Assembly: GCA_964601205.1 (NCBI GenBank)
Contig: CAZRML010000007.1
Location: 1-64,000 of the forward strand
DNA from: JAQVEM01 sp964601205
Lineage (GTDB): Bacteria; Actinomycetota; Humimicrobiia; Humimicrobiales; Humimicrobiaceae
Direction: 5' to 3'
DNA length: 64,000 bases
Shown one piece after another: positions 1 through 8,284 of the stretch. Positions within the stretch are counted from its first letter, which is position 1; every line of letters begins with the position of its first letter. A program made the translations under genes and the position numbers. A model generated the notes under the pieces. The model searched no databases and was not told the DNA's origin. It was given only the letters and a program-made list of their open reading frames with translations.

Positions 1-273
1 CCCAATAACAAACCCTAACAGCAGCAGCAGCGTAACCGAACCTTTTTCGGATAATGCAGAGCCTATCATTTCCCCAATAGGTAAAAGGCTGATTTTTAGT
101 CCTTGCAATAAGATAGTAAGACCCATCATAACCATTGCCGAGCCAATGAGGAATTTATAAAATACTATCCAGGGCATCTTAATTATTATAATTTGGAGGA
201 TTGTTACAATTAAAATAATGGGGCCTATTGTTAATATGACTTCTTTGGATATATTTTTTAATCTGGAAATCAT
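1..273 (-). CDS. DUF1538-family membrane protein, N-terminal part (runs off the left edge)
   Basis: Reading the minus strand from the ATG at 273 gives 91 uninterrupted codons that leave the window. The first eleven residues are polar. A long hydrophobic helix follows (about residues 12-31), then a segment with GSAMVMMG, the motif LLPIGEMIG, and another hydrophobic run ending FVIG. The glycine-rich pattern with L-P-x-G-E-x-I-G is what I associate with DUF1538, a family of inner-membrane proteins of unproven transport function. Only the first part is visible, so topology and completeness cannot be judged. Nothing downstream is available to show an operon. Confidence 0.6.
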   Translation of the reverse strand, partial: MISRLKNISKEVILTIGPIILIVTILQIIIIKMPWIVFYKFLIGSAMVMMGLTILLQGLKISLLPIGEMIGSALSEKGSVTLLLLLGFVIG

Positions 274-648
274 TTTTAATCCTTAGTTCAGCTTAAAAAA
301 CATGAGAAATTAAATACCGGTCAGGTTGTTTTTACCCTTCTGCTTATCTATGATACTAAAAATAGGTGGAAATATCTATTCTCTTGCAACTGTTTGGAAG
401 GTCTCAAAATGGTTATATAAGGGGAGAAAATAGGGTAAATATAGTTTTTAATATACCCTTAATTATTGGCCGCAGGCAATTGCTTTATTTTTTATTGGAG
501 GTAGTGGCGAGGGTTTATGGAGGTTCCGCCTACTCTTACTTTGTAGTGTAGGTGCGGGCCCGTGATTCCTCGAAGTCAACCAAAATTCCAGAAGAAGTAG
601 TCATAAAAATTACAGATCTCGGGACAAAAAATTACTCTTTATTTCCAC
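274..648. other. Intergenic region with a decayed peptidase tail
   Basis: These 375 bases lie between the start of the DUF1538 gene and the 3' end of the recombinase gene. The only protein-like signal I see is the M23 peptidase tail on the minus strand (listed separately). A 61-codon open frame on the plus strand at 366-551 has no convincing ribosome site and no recognisable content. I see no RNA gene. Confidence 0.6.
492..569 (-). pseudogene. Remnant of an M23 (LytM-type) metallopeptidase C-terminus
   Basis: On the minus strand, codons from 569 down to a TAA at 494-492 read GITGPHLHYKVRVGG followed by TSINPRHYLQ and stop. G-P-H-L-H-Y/F-x-V is the C-terminal zinc-site signature of M23 peptidoglycan endopeptidases, and N-P-x-x-Y-L is their usual ending. 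Just upstream the frame meets a stop (TGA). Switching frames recovers only a loose match to the usual V-G-S-T-G stretch, so small indels have occurred. No remaining upstream peptidase sequence is visible before the recombinase gene. The natural stop is kept but there is no start or catalytic N-terminal part, so this is a dead 3' fragment. Confidence 0.6.
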
Positions 649-1530
649 TTACAACCTATCGACAGCTTTTGCCATCTGAGAGCTGTTAAAATTAATATAG
701 ATTTTTGTGGTATCAAGGCTTGCATGACCCAGTAGCTTTTGAACCTTAAAAAGATCAACCCCGGCTTCAATGAGGTGTGTAGCAAAGGTGTGTCTGAAGC
801 TGTGTGCAGAATAGCCTTTCCTTTTAAGTCCTGATAAAGTAAGATACATTTTAAGTAGTTCTCTAAAGCTACCCTTACACATCCTTTTACCTTGTTCTCC
901 AATTATAAGGGCCTCTGTCTTAAGAGGAAGCCTCTCATCTAAATATTTATCAAGTAGTATGGTAACTTCTTTATGAAGCGGAATTAATCTATCCTTTCCT
1001 CCCTTGCCGCGCCTTATAATAACGCTGCTTTTAGAAAGATTTATATCTGTCCAGTTTAAATTCAGCAGTTCACTTTTCCTTATACCGGTATAGTAGAGTA
1101 GCGATAGTATAAGCTTATCCCTGGTACTATTTTTCCTGCATCTTAAAGGGGCAAAGTCTACGGATTTAATAATTAAATCAATCTCATACTTTGACATTAC
1201 AGATGGGATTCTGTATATCTTTTTGGGAACCCTTATTTTTCTTGCCGGATTCTTTATTATTATCTCTTCTTCTTCAAGGTAGTTAAAAAAGCTTTTTATG
1301 GTAGCAATTATTTTTGATATGGAACTCTGGCACAAGGACCTATTTTCTTTTGAATAGTAGAAATACTGCCGTATGGTACTTGTACTAATTAAGTTTATGT
1401 CCGTAATATTTACAGAATTTATATAATCAATAAATTTTCCAACCTCTTTTCTATAGCCGTAAATTGTAGAAGGGGAGGCTATTTTTTCAACTTTCATATA
1501 GTTAAGGAAGTTATCAATATAATTTCTCAT
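649..1530 (-). CDS. Xer-type tyrosine recombinase
   Basis: A 293-residue protein, the normal size for XerC/XerD-class recombinases. The N-terminal SAM-like core-binding domain covers about residues 1-90 and the catalytic domain about 110-290. All catalytic positions can be seen: Arg in TGIRKSELL, Lys in GKGGKDR, His-x-x-Arg in HSFRHTFATHL, His in LLGHASLDTT, and the Tyr nucleophile in KIYIN soon after. These enzymes cut and rejoin DNA through a 3'-phosphotyrosine. Housekeeping Xer resolves chromosome dimers at dif, while close relatives move elements. No dif-like site or cargo is visible, so either role is possible. It sits beside a decayed peptidase fragment, which may mark an old rearrangement. 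Upstream ribosome-site match is weak. Confidence 0.85.
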   Translation of the reverse strand: MRNYIDNFLNYMKVEKIASPSTIYGYRKEVGKFIDYINSVNITDINLISTSTIRQYFYYSKENRSLCQSSISKIIATIKSFFNYLEEEEIIIKNPARKIRVPKKIYRIPSVMSKYEIDLIIKSVDFAPLRCRKNSTRDKLILSLLYYTGIRKSELLNLNWTDINLSKSSVIIRRGKGGKDRLIPLHKEVTILLDKYLDERLPLKTEALIIGEQGKRMCKGSFRELLKMYLTLSGLKRKGYSAHSFRHTFATHLIEAGVDLFKVQKLLGHASLDTTKIYINFNSSQMAKAVDRL

Positions 1531-1700
1531 ATCTACTTTTTATCTCTTTTTGCAATACAAACTAAGAAATTATATCCTATCCAGAATAGTGCTCGGCTTA
1601 CAGGCTAACTCATATAAATACGATATTTTTTCTATTTATTACCATAATTATTTGGGGTAGATTAGTTTTGTTAAAATAAAAAAATCTGAAATTATTTTTA

Positions 1701-1727
1701 TTGATATTCTCATGATTATATTATAAT
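1701..1727 (+). promoter_or_regulatory. Possible sigma-70-type promoter for the aminotransferase gene
   Basis: TTGATA at 1701-1706 and a perfect TATAAT at 1722-1727 precede the gene, but the spacer is only 15 bases. The -10 element is the stronger part of the prediction. Confidence 0.35.
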
Positions 1728-1768
1728 TTTTTAGATGACCATTTTAAAAAAGAAGCCGGGAGGTGAAA

Positions 1769-2983
1769 ATGCTACCAGAATATTTCTCAGAGAGAATTTT
1801 AAAAGTGGAGGAAAGCCCTACTTTTGCGCTGGAAAGAAAGGTTGACGAGATTGACAGAAGGTTAAAAAAGGATGGCAGGTCCGTAATAAGATTTGGAATA
1901 GGTCAGCCTGATTTTAATACTCCTGTTAACATAAGGGATGCCGGGAAAAAGGCTATTAATGAAAACAGGACAAAATACACTGCCAGTACCGGCATAAAGG
2001 AACTTAAAAGTGCCATTGTTAATAAATTTAAAAGGGATAATAGCATTGATTATGAAATTCCCAATATTCTGGTGGGAAACGGGGCAAAACAGGTTCTGGA
2101 TGACATTATGAGGGTTTTTATAAATCACGGCGACAGAGTGATAATTCCAAGACCATACTGGGTGAGCTACAGCCAGCAGGTCATACTTTCCGAAGGTACC
2201 CCTGAATTTGTGGATTTTAAAGATGATTTAAAGATGGATATGGAACATTTCAAAAATGTAATATCCGAATCTATAAACGGGAAGAAAAATGGCAGGCCAA
2301 AACTATTTATCCTTAACAGTCCCAATAATCCCAGTGGTGTGGTTTACTCAAAAGAGGAACTTGAAGAGATTGGTAGAATCTGCCTTGAAAATAATATTTA
2401 TATAGTATCCGACGAGGTTTATGAGAATTTTTTATATGATGGGAAGAAGCACCACAGCATTGCCTCATTAAGCGACGGGCTAAAATCCATAACCATTACC
2501 ATAAATGCAGTATCCAAGAGTTATGCCATGACCGGGTGGAGGATAGGCTACTGCGGTGCAGACAGTAGAATTGTAAAGCAGATGACAAAAGTTCAGGACC
2601 AGTCAACATCCAACCCCTGTTCCATAGCCCAGTGGGCAGCTCTTGAGGCCCTTAGCGGGGACCAGGATTCGGTTGAAATTATGAGGAAAGAATATGAAAA
2701 GAGGAGAGATTATATTTTTGGCAGGATTTCTTCTATAAAGGGTATAGAATGCGCTCTACCCGGCGGGGCGTTTTATCTGTTTCCAAAGATATCCGGCTTT
2801 TTTGGGGGAGAGATAAAAAACTCCTTTGATTTTGCAGACTCGCTTTTAGAAGAAAGTTATGTGGCTGTTGTTCCCGGGGGAGCTTTTGGGGCAGATGAAT
2901 ATGTAAGAATAAGTTATGCCACCCCAATGGATAAAATTGAGGAGGGGATGAATAGAATAGAGGATTTCTGCAGGAATCTATAA
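1769..2983 (+). CDS. Class I/II (aspartate-type) PLP aminotransferase
   Basis: About 404 residues, typical of fold-type I aminotransferases of the AspB (I-gamma) group. Visible landmarks are the substrate/PLP segment FGIGQPDFNTP, NSPNNPSG, SDEVYE, the Schiff-base lysine in SKSYAMTGWRIG (K250), and the C-terminal arginine region VRISYATP. The expected reaction transfers an amino group between an amino acid such as aspartate and 2-oxoglutarate or a similar acceptor; substrate cannot be read from sequence. I chose ATG at 1769 because GGGAGG (1758-1763) lies five bases upstream. A GTG at 1763 would overlap that ribosome site. The histidine operon lacks hisC, and an AspB-type enzyme could in principle cover that step, but this is speculative. 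Confidence 0.9.
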   Translation: MLPEYFSERILKVEESPTFALERKVDEIDRRLKKDGRSVIRFGIGQPDFNTPVNIRDAGKKAINENRTKYTASTGIKELKSAIVNKFKRDNSIDYEIPNILVGNGAKQVLDDIMRVFINHGDRVIIPRPYWVSYSQQVILSEGTPEFVDFKDDLKMDMEHFKNVISESINGKKNGRPKLFILNSPNNPSGVVYSKEELEEIGRICLENNIYIVSDEVYENFLYDGKKHHSIASLSDGLKSITITINAVSKSYAMTGWRIGYCGADSRIVKQMTKVQDQSTSNPCSIAQWAALEALSGDQDSVEIMRKEYEKRRDYIFGRISSIKGIECALPGGAFYLFPKISGFFGGEIKNSFDFADSLLEESYVAVVPGGAFGADEYVRISYATPMDKIEEGMNRIEDFCRNL

Positions 2984-3013
2984 ATTAACATCAGGTTATT
3001 TTGATGCGTTTTA

Positions 3014-4849
3014 TCAATGCAGTGATGGCTGATTTACATCGTTTTTCAATATCTCAATAAAAAGCTCTGCTATTGCTGGGTCAAACTGTGTTCCGCTGTA
3101 CTTTTTAATCTCCTCCATTGCCTGTTTTTTTGTCATTTTTTTTCTGTAGGGTCTCGGGGAAATCATGGCATCATAGGCTTTAACAAGAGATGATATTCTT
3201 GAAAGTACCGGAATTTCATCACCTTTTATACCCCTGGGGTATCCATTTCCGTTATACCATTCATGGTAGGCCAGTATTGGTTCGGCTATGGTTTTAAGTT
3301 TCTGTGATGATTCTGCTATACGATATCCTATTAACGGAAGCTCCTTTATTATGAACCACTCATCTTTTGTAAGCCTTCCTCTTTTAGACATCATCTCGTC
3401 AACAAGGGCAACCTTTCCTATATTATGAAGATTTAAAAGAAGCTTTAGCTCTTCAAGCTTCTCAGCAGATAAGTTTAATTTCTTTCCCAGCATAATTGCA
3501 TATTCTTCAATTCTCTCAGTCTGTTTTTCATCAGCGGTATCTCTTTTTTTCAGGCTTTCTCTTAGGGACTCTACAAGATTTTCGTGGACTGATTTACTCT
3601 CTGAAAACTTATTTTTATACATTCTATCCTCGGCCTTTTTGATGACATCATCTATGCTCGTTTCAGTTGTTTTCTTTGTTGAAACGCCGAGGGAGATACT
3701 TAAGGGCATATCCTTTGTGCTTCTCTTTTTACACAGGGTTTTAATTCTTCTTATAACTTTTTTTGTAGCTGCGGAAGTAGTCTGGGGCAGGATTGTTATA
3801 AACTCATCTCCTCCCCATCTTGATATTATATCTTCTTCTCTGAAAGATTCTTTGAAAATACCGGCTATTTTTTTCAGAAATATATCTCCCTGTATGTGTC
3901 CGTATGCATCATTTATTAACTTCAACCCGTTTAAATCTCCCATCACTATGGTCAGGGGAAGCTGCCTGGCTGTATCAAGCCTTTTTAGCTCCTCCTCGAA
4001 ATAGGCTCTGTTATATAGTCCCGTTAACATATCATGAAAAGAGAGATACTCTATTTTTTCTTCTGCTTTCTTCCTGTCAGTTATATCTCTTGTTATACCC
4101 AGTATTCCTATAATATTATTATTCTCGTCATACCAGGGTACTTTTGTTGCAGAAACCCATTTCTTCTGCTTACCTTCAATAACTTCTTCTTTCTCCTGTT
4201 CTATTAGAGACTTGCCTGTTTTTATTATATGCTGTTCGCCATCATATCTTGGTTTCGCGTATTCTTTAGAGAAGAAATCAAAATCAGTTTTTCCGATTGA
4301 TTCTTCAGTAGATTTAAGTCTAAATTTATCGGCAAGTGCTCTGTTGATTAAAACGAATCTACTTTTTCTGTCTTTAAAATAGATTGAGTCGGGTATATTA
4401 TCCATCAGAGCATTGAAGAAATTTTTCTGTCTGGCAAGAAGGTAACTGTCTCTGGAATTATCTCTTCCTGATATATCCCTGGATAAGCATAGTGTTCCTA
4501 TTATATTCCCCTTTTTATCATACCAGGGCGCAATGTCACTGGACATCAGGATTTCTTTACCCGAACAGGAAATTTTTTCCACTTTATCCAGGATGGGTTT
4601 GCCATTTTTTATAACGTTATTTTCATTTTTTAAATGCTCGGTTGCCTTTTCTTCCGGAAAAATATCAAAATCTGTTTTCCCTATAAAGTCATCGGGTTTT
4701 TTCCCATAAAAATCTGCCTTTGCGTTATTGACCATTACAAATCTGTTCTTTTTGTCCTTGATGTGAAAATGGGCCGGAATGCTATTAATTATAGTTTTTA
4801 AATTATAATGATTGACAGTGTGTTCGGGAGATTTAATCTGGTTATTCAT
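3014..4849 (-). CDS. PAS-PAS-GGDEF-HD protein; probable diguanylate cyclase with a worn HD domain
   Basis: 611 residues without a signal peptide or membrane segment. Two PAS/PAC sensor units (about 15-130 and 145-262) share the repeated motif IGKTDFDxF. A GGDEF domain follows (about 270-430), then an HD-GYP-like domain (about 435-600). The GGDEF motif is intact (residues 346-350, bases 3800-3814). It is preceded at the right distance by R-E-E-D, which fits an inhibitory I-site. The HD domain has lost metal ligands: the first His position is Gln (KQTERIEEYA), the HD pair is H475-N476 (LHNIGK), and the expected A-D-A-Y-D reads V-K-A-Y-D. I therefore predict c-di-GMP synthesis with the HD part serving as a structural or ligand module. 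It is closely similar to the protein at 60655-62169, where the decay is the other way round. Confidence 0.85.
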   Translation of the reverse strand: MNNQIKSPEHTVNHYNLKTIINSIPAHFHIKDKKNRFVMVNNAKADFYGKKPDDFIGKTDFDIFPEEKATEHLKNENNVIKNGKPILDKVEKISCSGKEILMSSDIAPWYDKKGNIIGTLCLSRDISGRDNSRDSYLLARQKNFFNALMDNIPDSIYFKDRKSRFVLINRALADKFRLKSTEESIGKTDFDFFSKEYAKPRYDGEQHIIKTGKSLIEQEKEEVIEGKQKKWVSATKVPWYDENNNIIGILGITRDITDRKKAEEKIEYLSFHDMLTGLYNRAYFEEELKRLDTARQLPLTIVMGDLNGLKLINDAYGHIQGDIFLKKIAGIFKESFREEDIISRWGGDEFITILPQTTSAATKKVIRRIKTLCKKRSTKDMPLSISLGVSTKKTTETSIDDVIKKAEDRMYKNKFSESKSVHENLVESLRESLKKRDTADEKQTERIEEYAIMLGKKLNLSAEKLEELKLLLNLHNIGKVALVDEMMSKRGRLTKDEWFIIKELPLIGYRIAESSQKLKTIAEPILAYHEWYNGNGYPRGIKGDEIPVLSRISSLVKAYDAMISPRPYRKKMTKKQAMEEIKKYSGTQFDPAIAELFIEILKNDVNQPSLH

Positions 4850-5035
4850 TTATATCATCAATGGTTATTTTTTTTAAACATTTTATAATATTTTTATAAA
4901 ATAATACATAATTGAATGCTGAGGTGAATATTCCGGGTTATCCAGAAGGAAAAAGATTCCTGTAATTGTTTTTTTTATTTTTTTTAATTGCTTATTAAAT
5001 ATATTTTTAATAAAATATTTGGAAGTGTTCCGAAG

Positions 5036-5064
5036 TTGCAGGGTTCTTTCTTGTATATTATATC
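5036..5064 (+). promoter_or_regulatory. Probable promoter for the membrane pyrophosphatase gene
   Basis: TTGCAG at 5036-5041 and TATATC at 5059-5064 are separated by the ideal 17 bases. This gives a leader of about 60 bases before the GTG start at 5133. The rest of the 283-base divergent region is T-rich, with no recognisable riboswitch. Confidence 0.5.
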
Positions 5065-5132
5065 TGCGGTTAAAATTTAATATGCATAATAATATAAAAT
5101 TTATTTAATTATTTTTAAGAGGGAGGTTATTT

Positions 5133-7262
5133 GTGTCAGGTCAAATGTTTTTGAGAATAGTTCCTTTTATAGGCTCTGCTTTATCGCTTATTCTGGCGAT
5201 AATATTCGCAGTCCTGGTGAACAGGAAGAGCAGGGGTTCAAAAAGGATGGAAGAGATTTCCAACTCAATCTTTCAGGGAAGCAGGGCGTATCTGAACCAG
5301 CAGGCAAGAATAATGCTTATATTTTTTGTGGTTCTGGCAGCCATTCTGGGAGTTATGGTTAAGTATGGATATCTGTACTTTGCTTCAATTCTCGCTTTTG
5401 CTACCGGTATGGGATTCAGCATACTCATAGGTTATGTAGGGATGTGGATATCAACCACATCTAATGCCAGGGTCACCAATGCTGCAAAAGAAAAGGGTCT
5501 TGGAGAGGCTATGAATGTAGCTATAACAGCAGCTTCAGCATCAGGACTTATTTTAGCAGCGGTAGCTCTTTTATTTACCGGGTTCTGGTTTAACGTACTT
5601 TTCTGGTGGTACGGGAGAGAATCAGCTGACATGGTGGCAAATCTTTTAAAGGTAGTGAACATATCGGTTACCTTTACTATTGGTGCAAGTTTTGCAGCAT
5701 TTTTTATGAGAACAGGTGGAGGAATATTTACCAAAGCTGCAGATATGGGAGCGGATTATGTTGGCAAGGTTGAATCCGGGCTGAGGGAAGATGATTACAG
5801 AAATCCTGCCACTATAGCTGATAACGTTGGTGATAATGTTGGAGATGTGGGAGGTATGAAGGCAGACAGTCTTGAGTCATGGCTCGGTGCAATAGTTGCT
5901 GCGGAGTTTCTGGGATTTCTTGCATTTAGGAGCCTGGCTCCTCTTTTAAACAGCGTGCTTCTGCCAATGCTTATTTCTACTGCAGGGGCTATTGCTTCTA
6001 TTATTGCCATATTTGTTATTAAACTTATTATAAGAAGGTATAAGGAAAATGCTACGGTGAGCCTTCTTACTTCTACGACACTGGCAGGGCTGCTTATTAC
6101 AGTTGGGTTAATTATAGCTATATCCTATTTTATAGTCAGATATACCATGGGTGCAGAATATAATTTTCTATTCCTGGCTTCAACCGGGGGAATAGTCGCA
6201 GGGTTTTTGATAGGATGGTTTACCCTTCTTTATACTGATTCAAGATACAGGCCAACCAGAGGAATAATGGAAAGCGCAAAGAGCGGACCGGCAACTTATG
6301 TGGTTAATGGTCTTGCTTACGGAATGGAATCCACCATACTTCCTGCACTGACAGTCATTGCGGCAATGATTTTTAGTTTTTATATTTCACACGGCCAGAC
6401 AGACTTTCAGATGGGCCTTTACGGCGTGGCAATATCGGCAGTAGGCATGCTTGCCACCGCACCTTTTGTGGTCACTATTGATGTATACGGACCAATATCT
6501 GACAATGCTGGAGGGATAGCAGAAATGGCAGAACTTCCACATGAAGTAAGAAAAACAACAGATAAACTGGATTCTGTAGGCAATACAACTGCTGCCATAG
6601 GCAAGGGAATACTTATTGGAAGCGCGGCAGTTACCGCTCTCGCTCTGGGGCAGGCCTATTTCTCACAGGTGGAACTTTTAACAGAAGGGATGGTTCTGGA
6701 CTTTATTAAAGACCCGAGGATTCTGGCAGGATTGTTTATAGGTGTTATTATGCCCTTCTTCTTTACTTCAATTTTACTGGGGGCTGTTGGTAAAGCAGCC
6801 AATAAAGTGGTTCAGGTGGCAAGAAGGCAGATAAAGGGAATACTTGCCGGGAAAGAAAAAGGAGACCCAAAGGAATTTATCACCATAGTTACCAGATCCG
6901 CCCAGAGAGGAATACTGATACCGGGGATAGCAATTTTTGTAATACCAACACTTGTGGGTATTTTCCTGGGTCCGGGCGGAGTGATAGCGCTTATTATAGG
7001 TACTCTGCTTTCAGGGTTTGCCCAGGCTATATTTATGGCCAATGCAGGTGGCGCTATGGATAATGCCAAGAAGAAAATAGAAGAAGAAGGAAGAAGCGGG
7101 ACCGACGAGCATTCGGCATCTGTAGTCGGTGATACTGTGGGTGATCCCATGAAGGACACGGCAGGACCTTCTATGAATATTCTTATAAAACTTATCAGTG
7201 TAGTGGCAATCCAGACCGCGGTACTGGTTGTGGATCTGTCAGGAAAATTATTTCATTTTTAA
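5133..7262 (+). CDS. hppA: Membrane-bound ion-pumping pyrophosphatase, K+-dependent type
   Basis: A 709-residue protein with about sixteen hydrophobic segments, the normal layout of membrane pyrophosphatases. These hydrolyse PPi to two phosphates and use the energy to move H+ or Na+ out of the cytoplasm. Signature regions are GADYVGKVE, EDDYRNPATIADNVGDNVGDV (the Asp-rich PPi/Mg site beginning near residue 230) and GDTVGDPMKDTAGP near the C-terminus. At the K+ selectivity position the sequence is GNTTAAIGKG, with Ala487 where K+-independent enzymes carry Lys, so potassium dependence is predicted. Whether it pumps H+ or Na+ cannot be decided by eye. The start is GTG, with a GGGAGG-type ribosome site just upstream. 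It is transcribed alone and closed by a strong terminator. Confidence 0.95.
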   Translation: MSGQMFLRIVPFIGSALSLILAIIFAVLVNRKSRGSKRMEEISNSIFQGSRAYLNQQARIMLIFFVVLAAILGVMVKYGYLYFASILAFATGMGFSILIGYVGMWISTTSNARVTNAAKEKGLGEAMNVAITAASASGLILAAVALLFTGFWFNVLFWWYGRESADMVANLLKVVNISVTFTIGASFAAFFMRTGGGIFTKAADMGADYVGKVESGLREDDYRNPATIADNVGDNVGDVGGMKADSLESWLGAIVAAEFLGFLAFRSLAPLLNSVLLPMLISTAGAIASIIAIFVIKLIIRRYKENATVSLLTSTTLAGLLITVGLIIAISYFIVRYTMGAEYNFLFLASTGGIVAGFLIGWFTLLYTDSRYRPTRGIMESAKSGPATYVVNGLAYGMESTILPALTVIAAMIFSFYISHGQTDFQMGLYGVAISAVGMLATAPFVVTIDVYGPISDNAGGIAEMAELPHEVRKTTDKLDSVGNTTAAIGKGILIGSAAVTALALGQAYFSQVELLTEGMVLDFIKDPRILAGLFIGVIMPFFFTSILLGAVGKAANKVVQVARRQIKGILAGKEKGDPKEFITIVTRSAQRGILIPGIAIFVIPTLVGIFLGPGGVIALIIGTLLSGFAQAIFMANAGGAMDNAKKKIEEEGRSGTDEHSASVVGDTVGDPMKDTAGPSMNILIKLISVVAIQTAVLVVDLSGKLFHF

Positions 7263-7282
7263 ATTTTTAAGTTAATTAAAGT

Positions 7283-7326
7283 AAAATACACATATGCAAT
7301 ATAAAAAATTGCATATGTGTATTTTT
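7283..7326 (+). terminator. Strong intrinsic terminator after hppA
   Basis: A perfect 18-bp inverted repeat (7283-7300 with 7308-7325) flanks a 7-base loop and ends in a T-run. It begins 21 bases after the hppA stop codon and separates hppA from larB. The AT-rich ends also make it a plausible terminator in the reverse direction. Confidence 0.85.
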
Positions 7327-7400
7327 ATTGTCTATGGCAGGTAAAAAGGTGAAATTGCAGCCAATTTGAAAATATCCTTATTTGTGGTATTTTAATTGTT

Positions 7401-8180
7401 ATGAAAAATAATATAAATAAAATAATAAAGACATTACTTAATAATTTTAAGGAAGAAAAGATAAAAGAAGATGAGGTAATCTCAAAAATAAAAGAAATAT
7501 ATTTTGAGGATATAGGTTTTGCCAAGATTGACCACCATCGCATATTGAGAAGAGGCTTCCCGGAGGTAATATATGGAGAAGGTAAAACCCCGCAGCAGGT
7601 TATGGAAATAGCTAAGAGAATTTTAAATTACTCTTCTACAATTTTAATAACCAGGACCTCTATTGAAACCTATAATGTTTTAAAAAAGGTGATTAAAAAT
7701 TTAGTATTTGATTCTGAATCAAATATTATTTATACAAAACCTGAAATACCCGAAAGTAAACTGAGTGAAGGGATAACCATAATAACTGCAGGGACCTCGG
7801 ATATAAGAGTGGCTGAGGAAGCTGCTGTGGCCTGCTATTTAATGGGGAATAAGGTTAAAAAAATCTATGATGTAGGCATTGCAGGAATTCACAGGCTGAT
7901 AAATTTTAAGGATGATTTTTATAAGTCAAATGTAATCATAGTGGTTGCCGGGATGGAAGGGGCACTTCCCGGAGTGGTAAGCTCAATGGTTAATTGCCCT
8001 GTAATAGGAGTTCCAACCAGCTCGGGATACGGGGCAAGTTTCGGAGGAATATCGCCAATGTTAACCATGCTAAATTCCTGTAGTCCCGGGGTGCTGGTGG
8101 TAAACATTGATAACGGCTTTGGTGCGGGGTACTCGGCAGGTATTATTAACAGGCTGGCCAGTAAGGAAAAATACAATTAA
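7401..8180 (+). CDS. larB: LarB: pyridinium-3,5-biscarboxylic acid mononucleotide synthase
   Basis: 259 residues, full length for LarB. The N-terminal part has DHHRILRRGFPEVIYGEGKT, followed by an AIR-carboxylase (PurE)-like domain with TAGTSDIRVAEEA, GVPTSSGYGASFGG and the ending NIDNGFGAGYSAG. In the lactate racemase system LarB carboxylates and hydrolyses nicotinic acid adenine dinucleotide to start the nickel-pincer cofactor, which LarE and LarC complete. No larA, larC or larE is next to it here, so the rest of the pathway must be elsewhere if it is present. The start lacks a clear ribosome site. It is the first gene after the hppA terminator and stands alone. Confidence 0.88.
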   Translation: MKNNINKIIKTLLNNFKEEKIKEDEVISKIKEIYFEDIGFAKIDHHRILRRGFPEVIYGEGKTPQQVMEIAKRILNYSSTILITRTSIETYNVLKKVIKNLVFDSESNIIYTKPEIPESKLSEGITIITAGTSDIRVAEEAAVACYLMGNKVKKIYDVGIAGIHRLINFKDDFYKSNVIIVVAGMEGALPGVVSSMVNCPVIGVPTSSGYGASFGGISPMLTMLNSCSPGVLVVNIDNGFGAGYSAGIINRLASKEKYN

Positions 8181-8284
8181 ATTAAAGATTTATTTAAATA
8201 GATGTTTTACTTGTTAAGTGTAAATATTAATTAAGATATATTATAATAATAAATGTAAATAAATAAAAAAATTATAAGATTATT

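Noticed and set aside
366..551. 61-codon plus-strand open frame
   Set aside because: No ribosome site and no recognisable content, and it overlaps the M23 peptidase remnant on the other strand.
639..902. Minus-strand open frame overlapping the recombinase gene
   Set aside because: It lies in another frame within the 3' part of the recombinase, whose catalytic motifs are intact in the main frame.
649..1530. Integrase marking a genomic island
   Set aside because: The enzyme is of Xer size and type. No att repeats, cargo or tRNA target were seen on either side.
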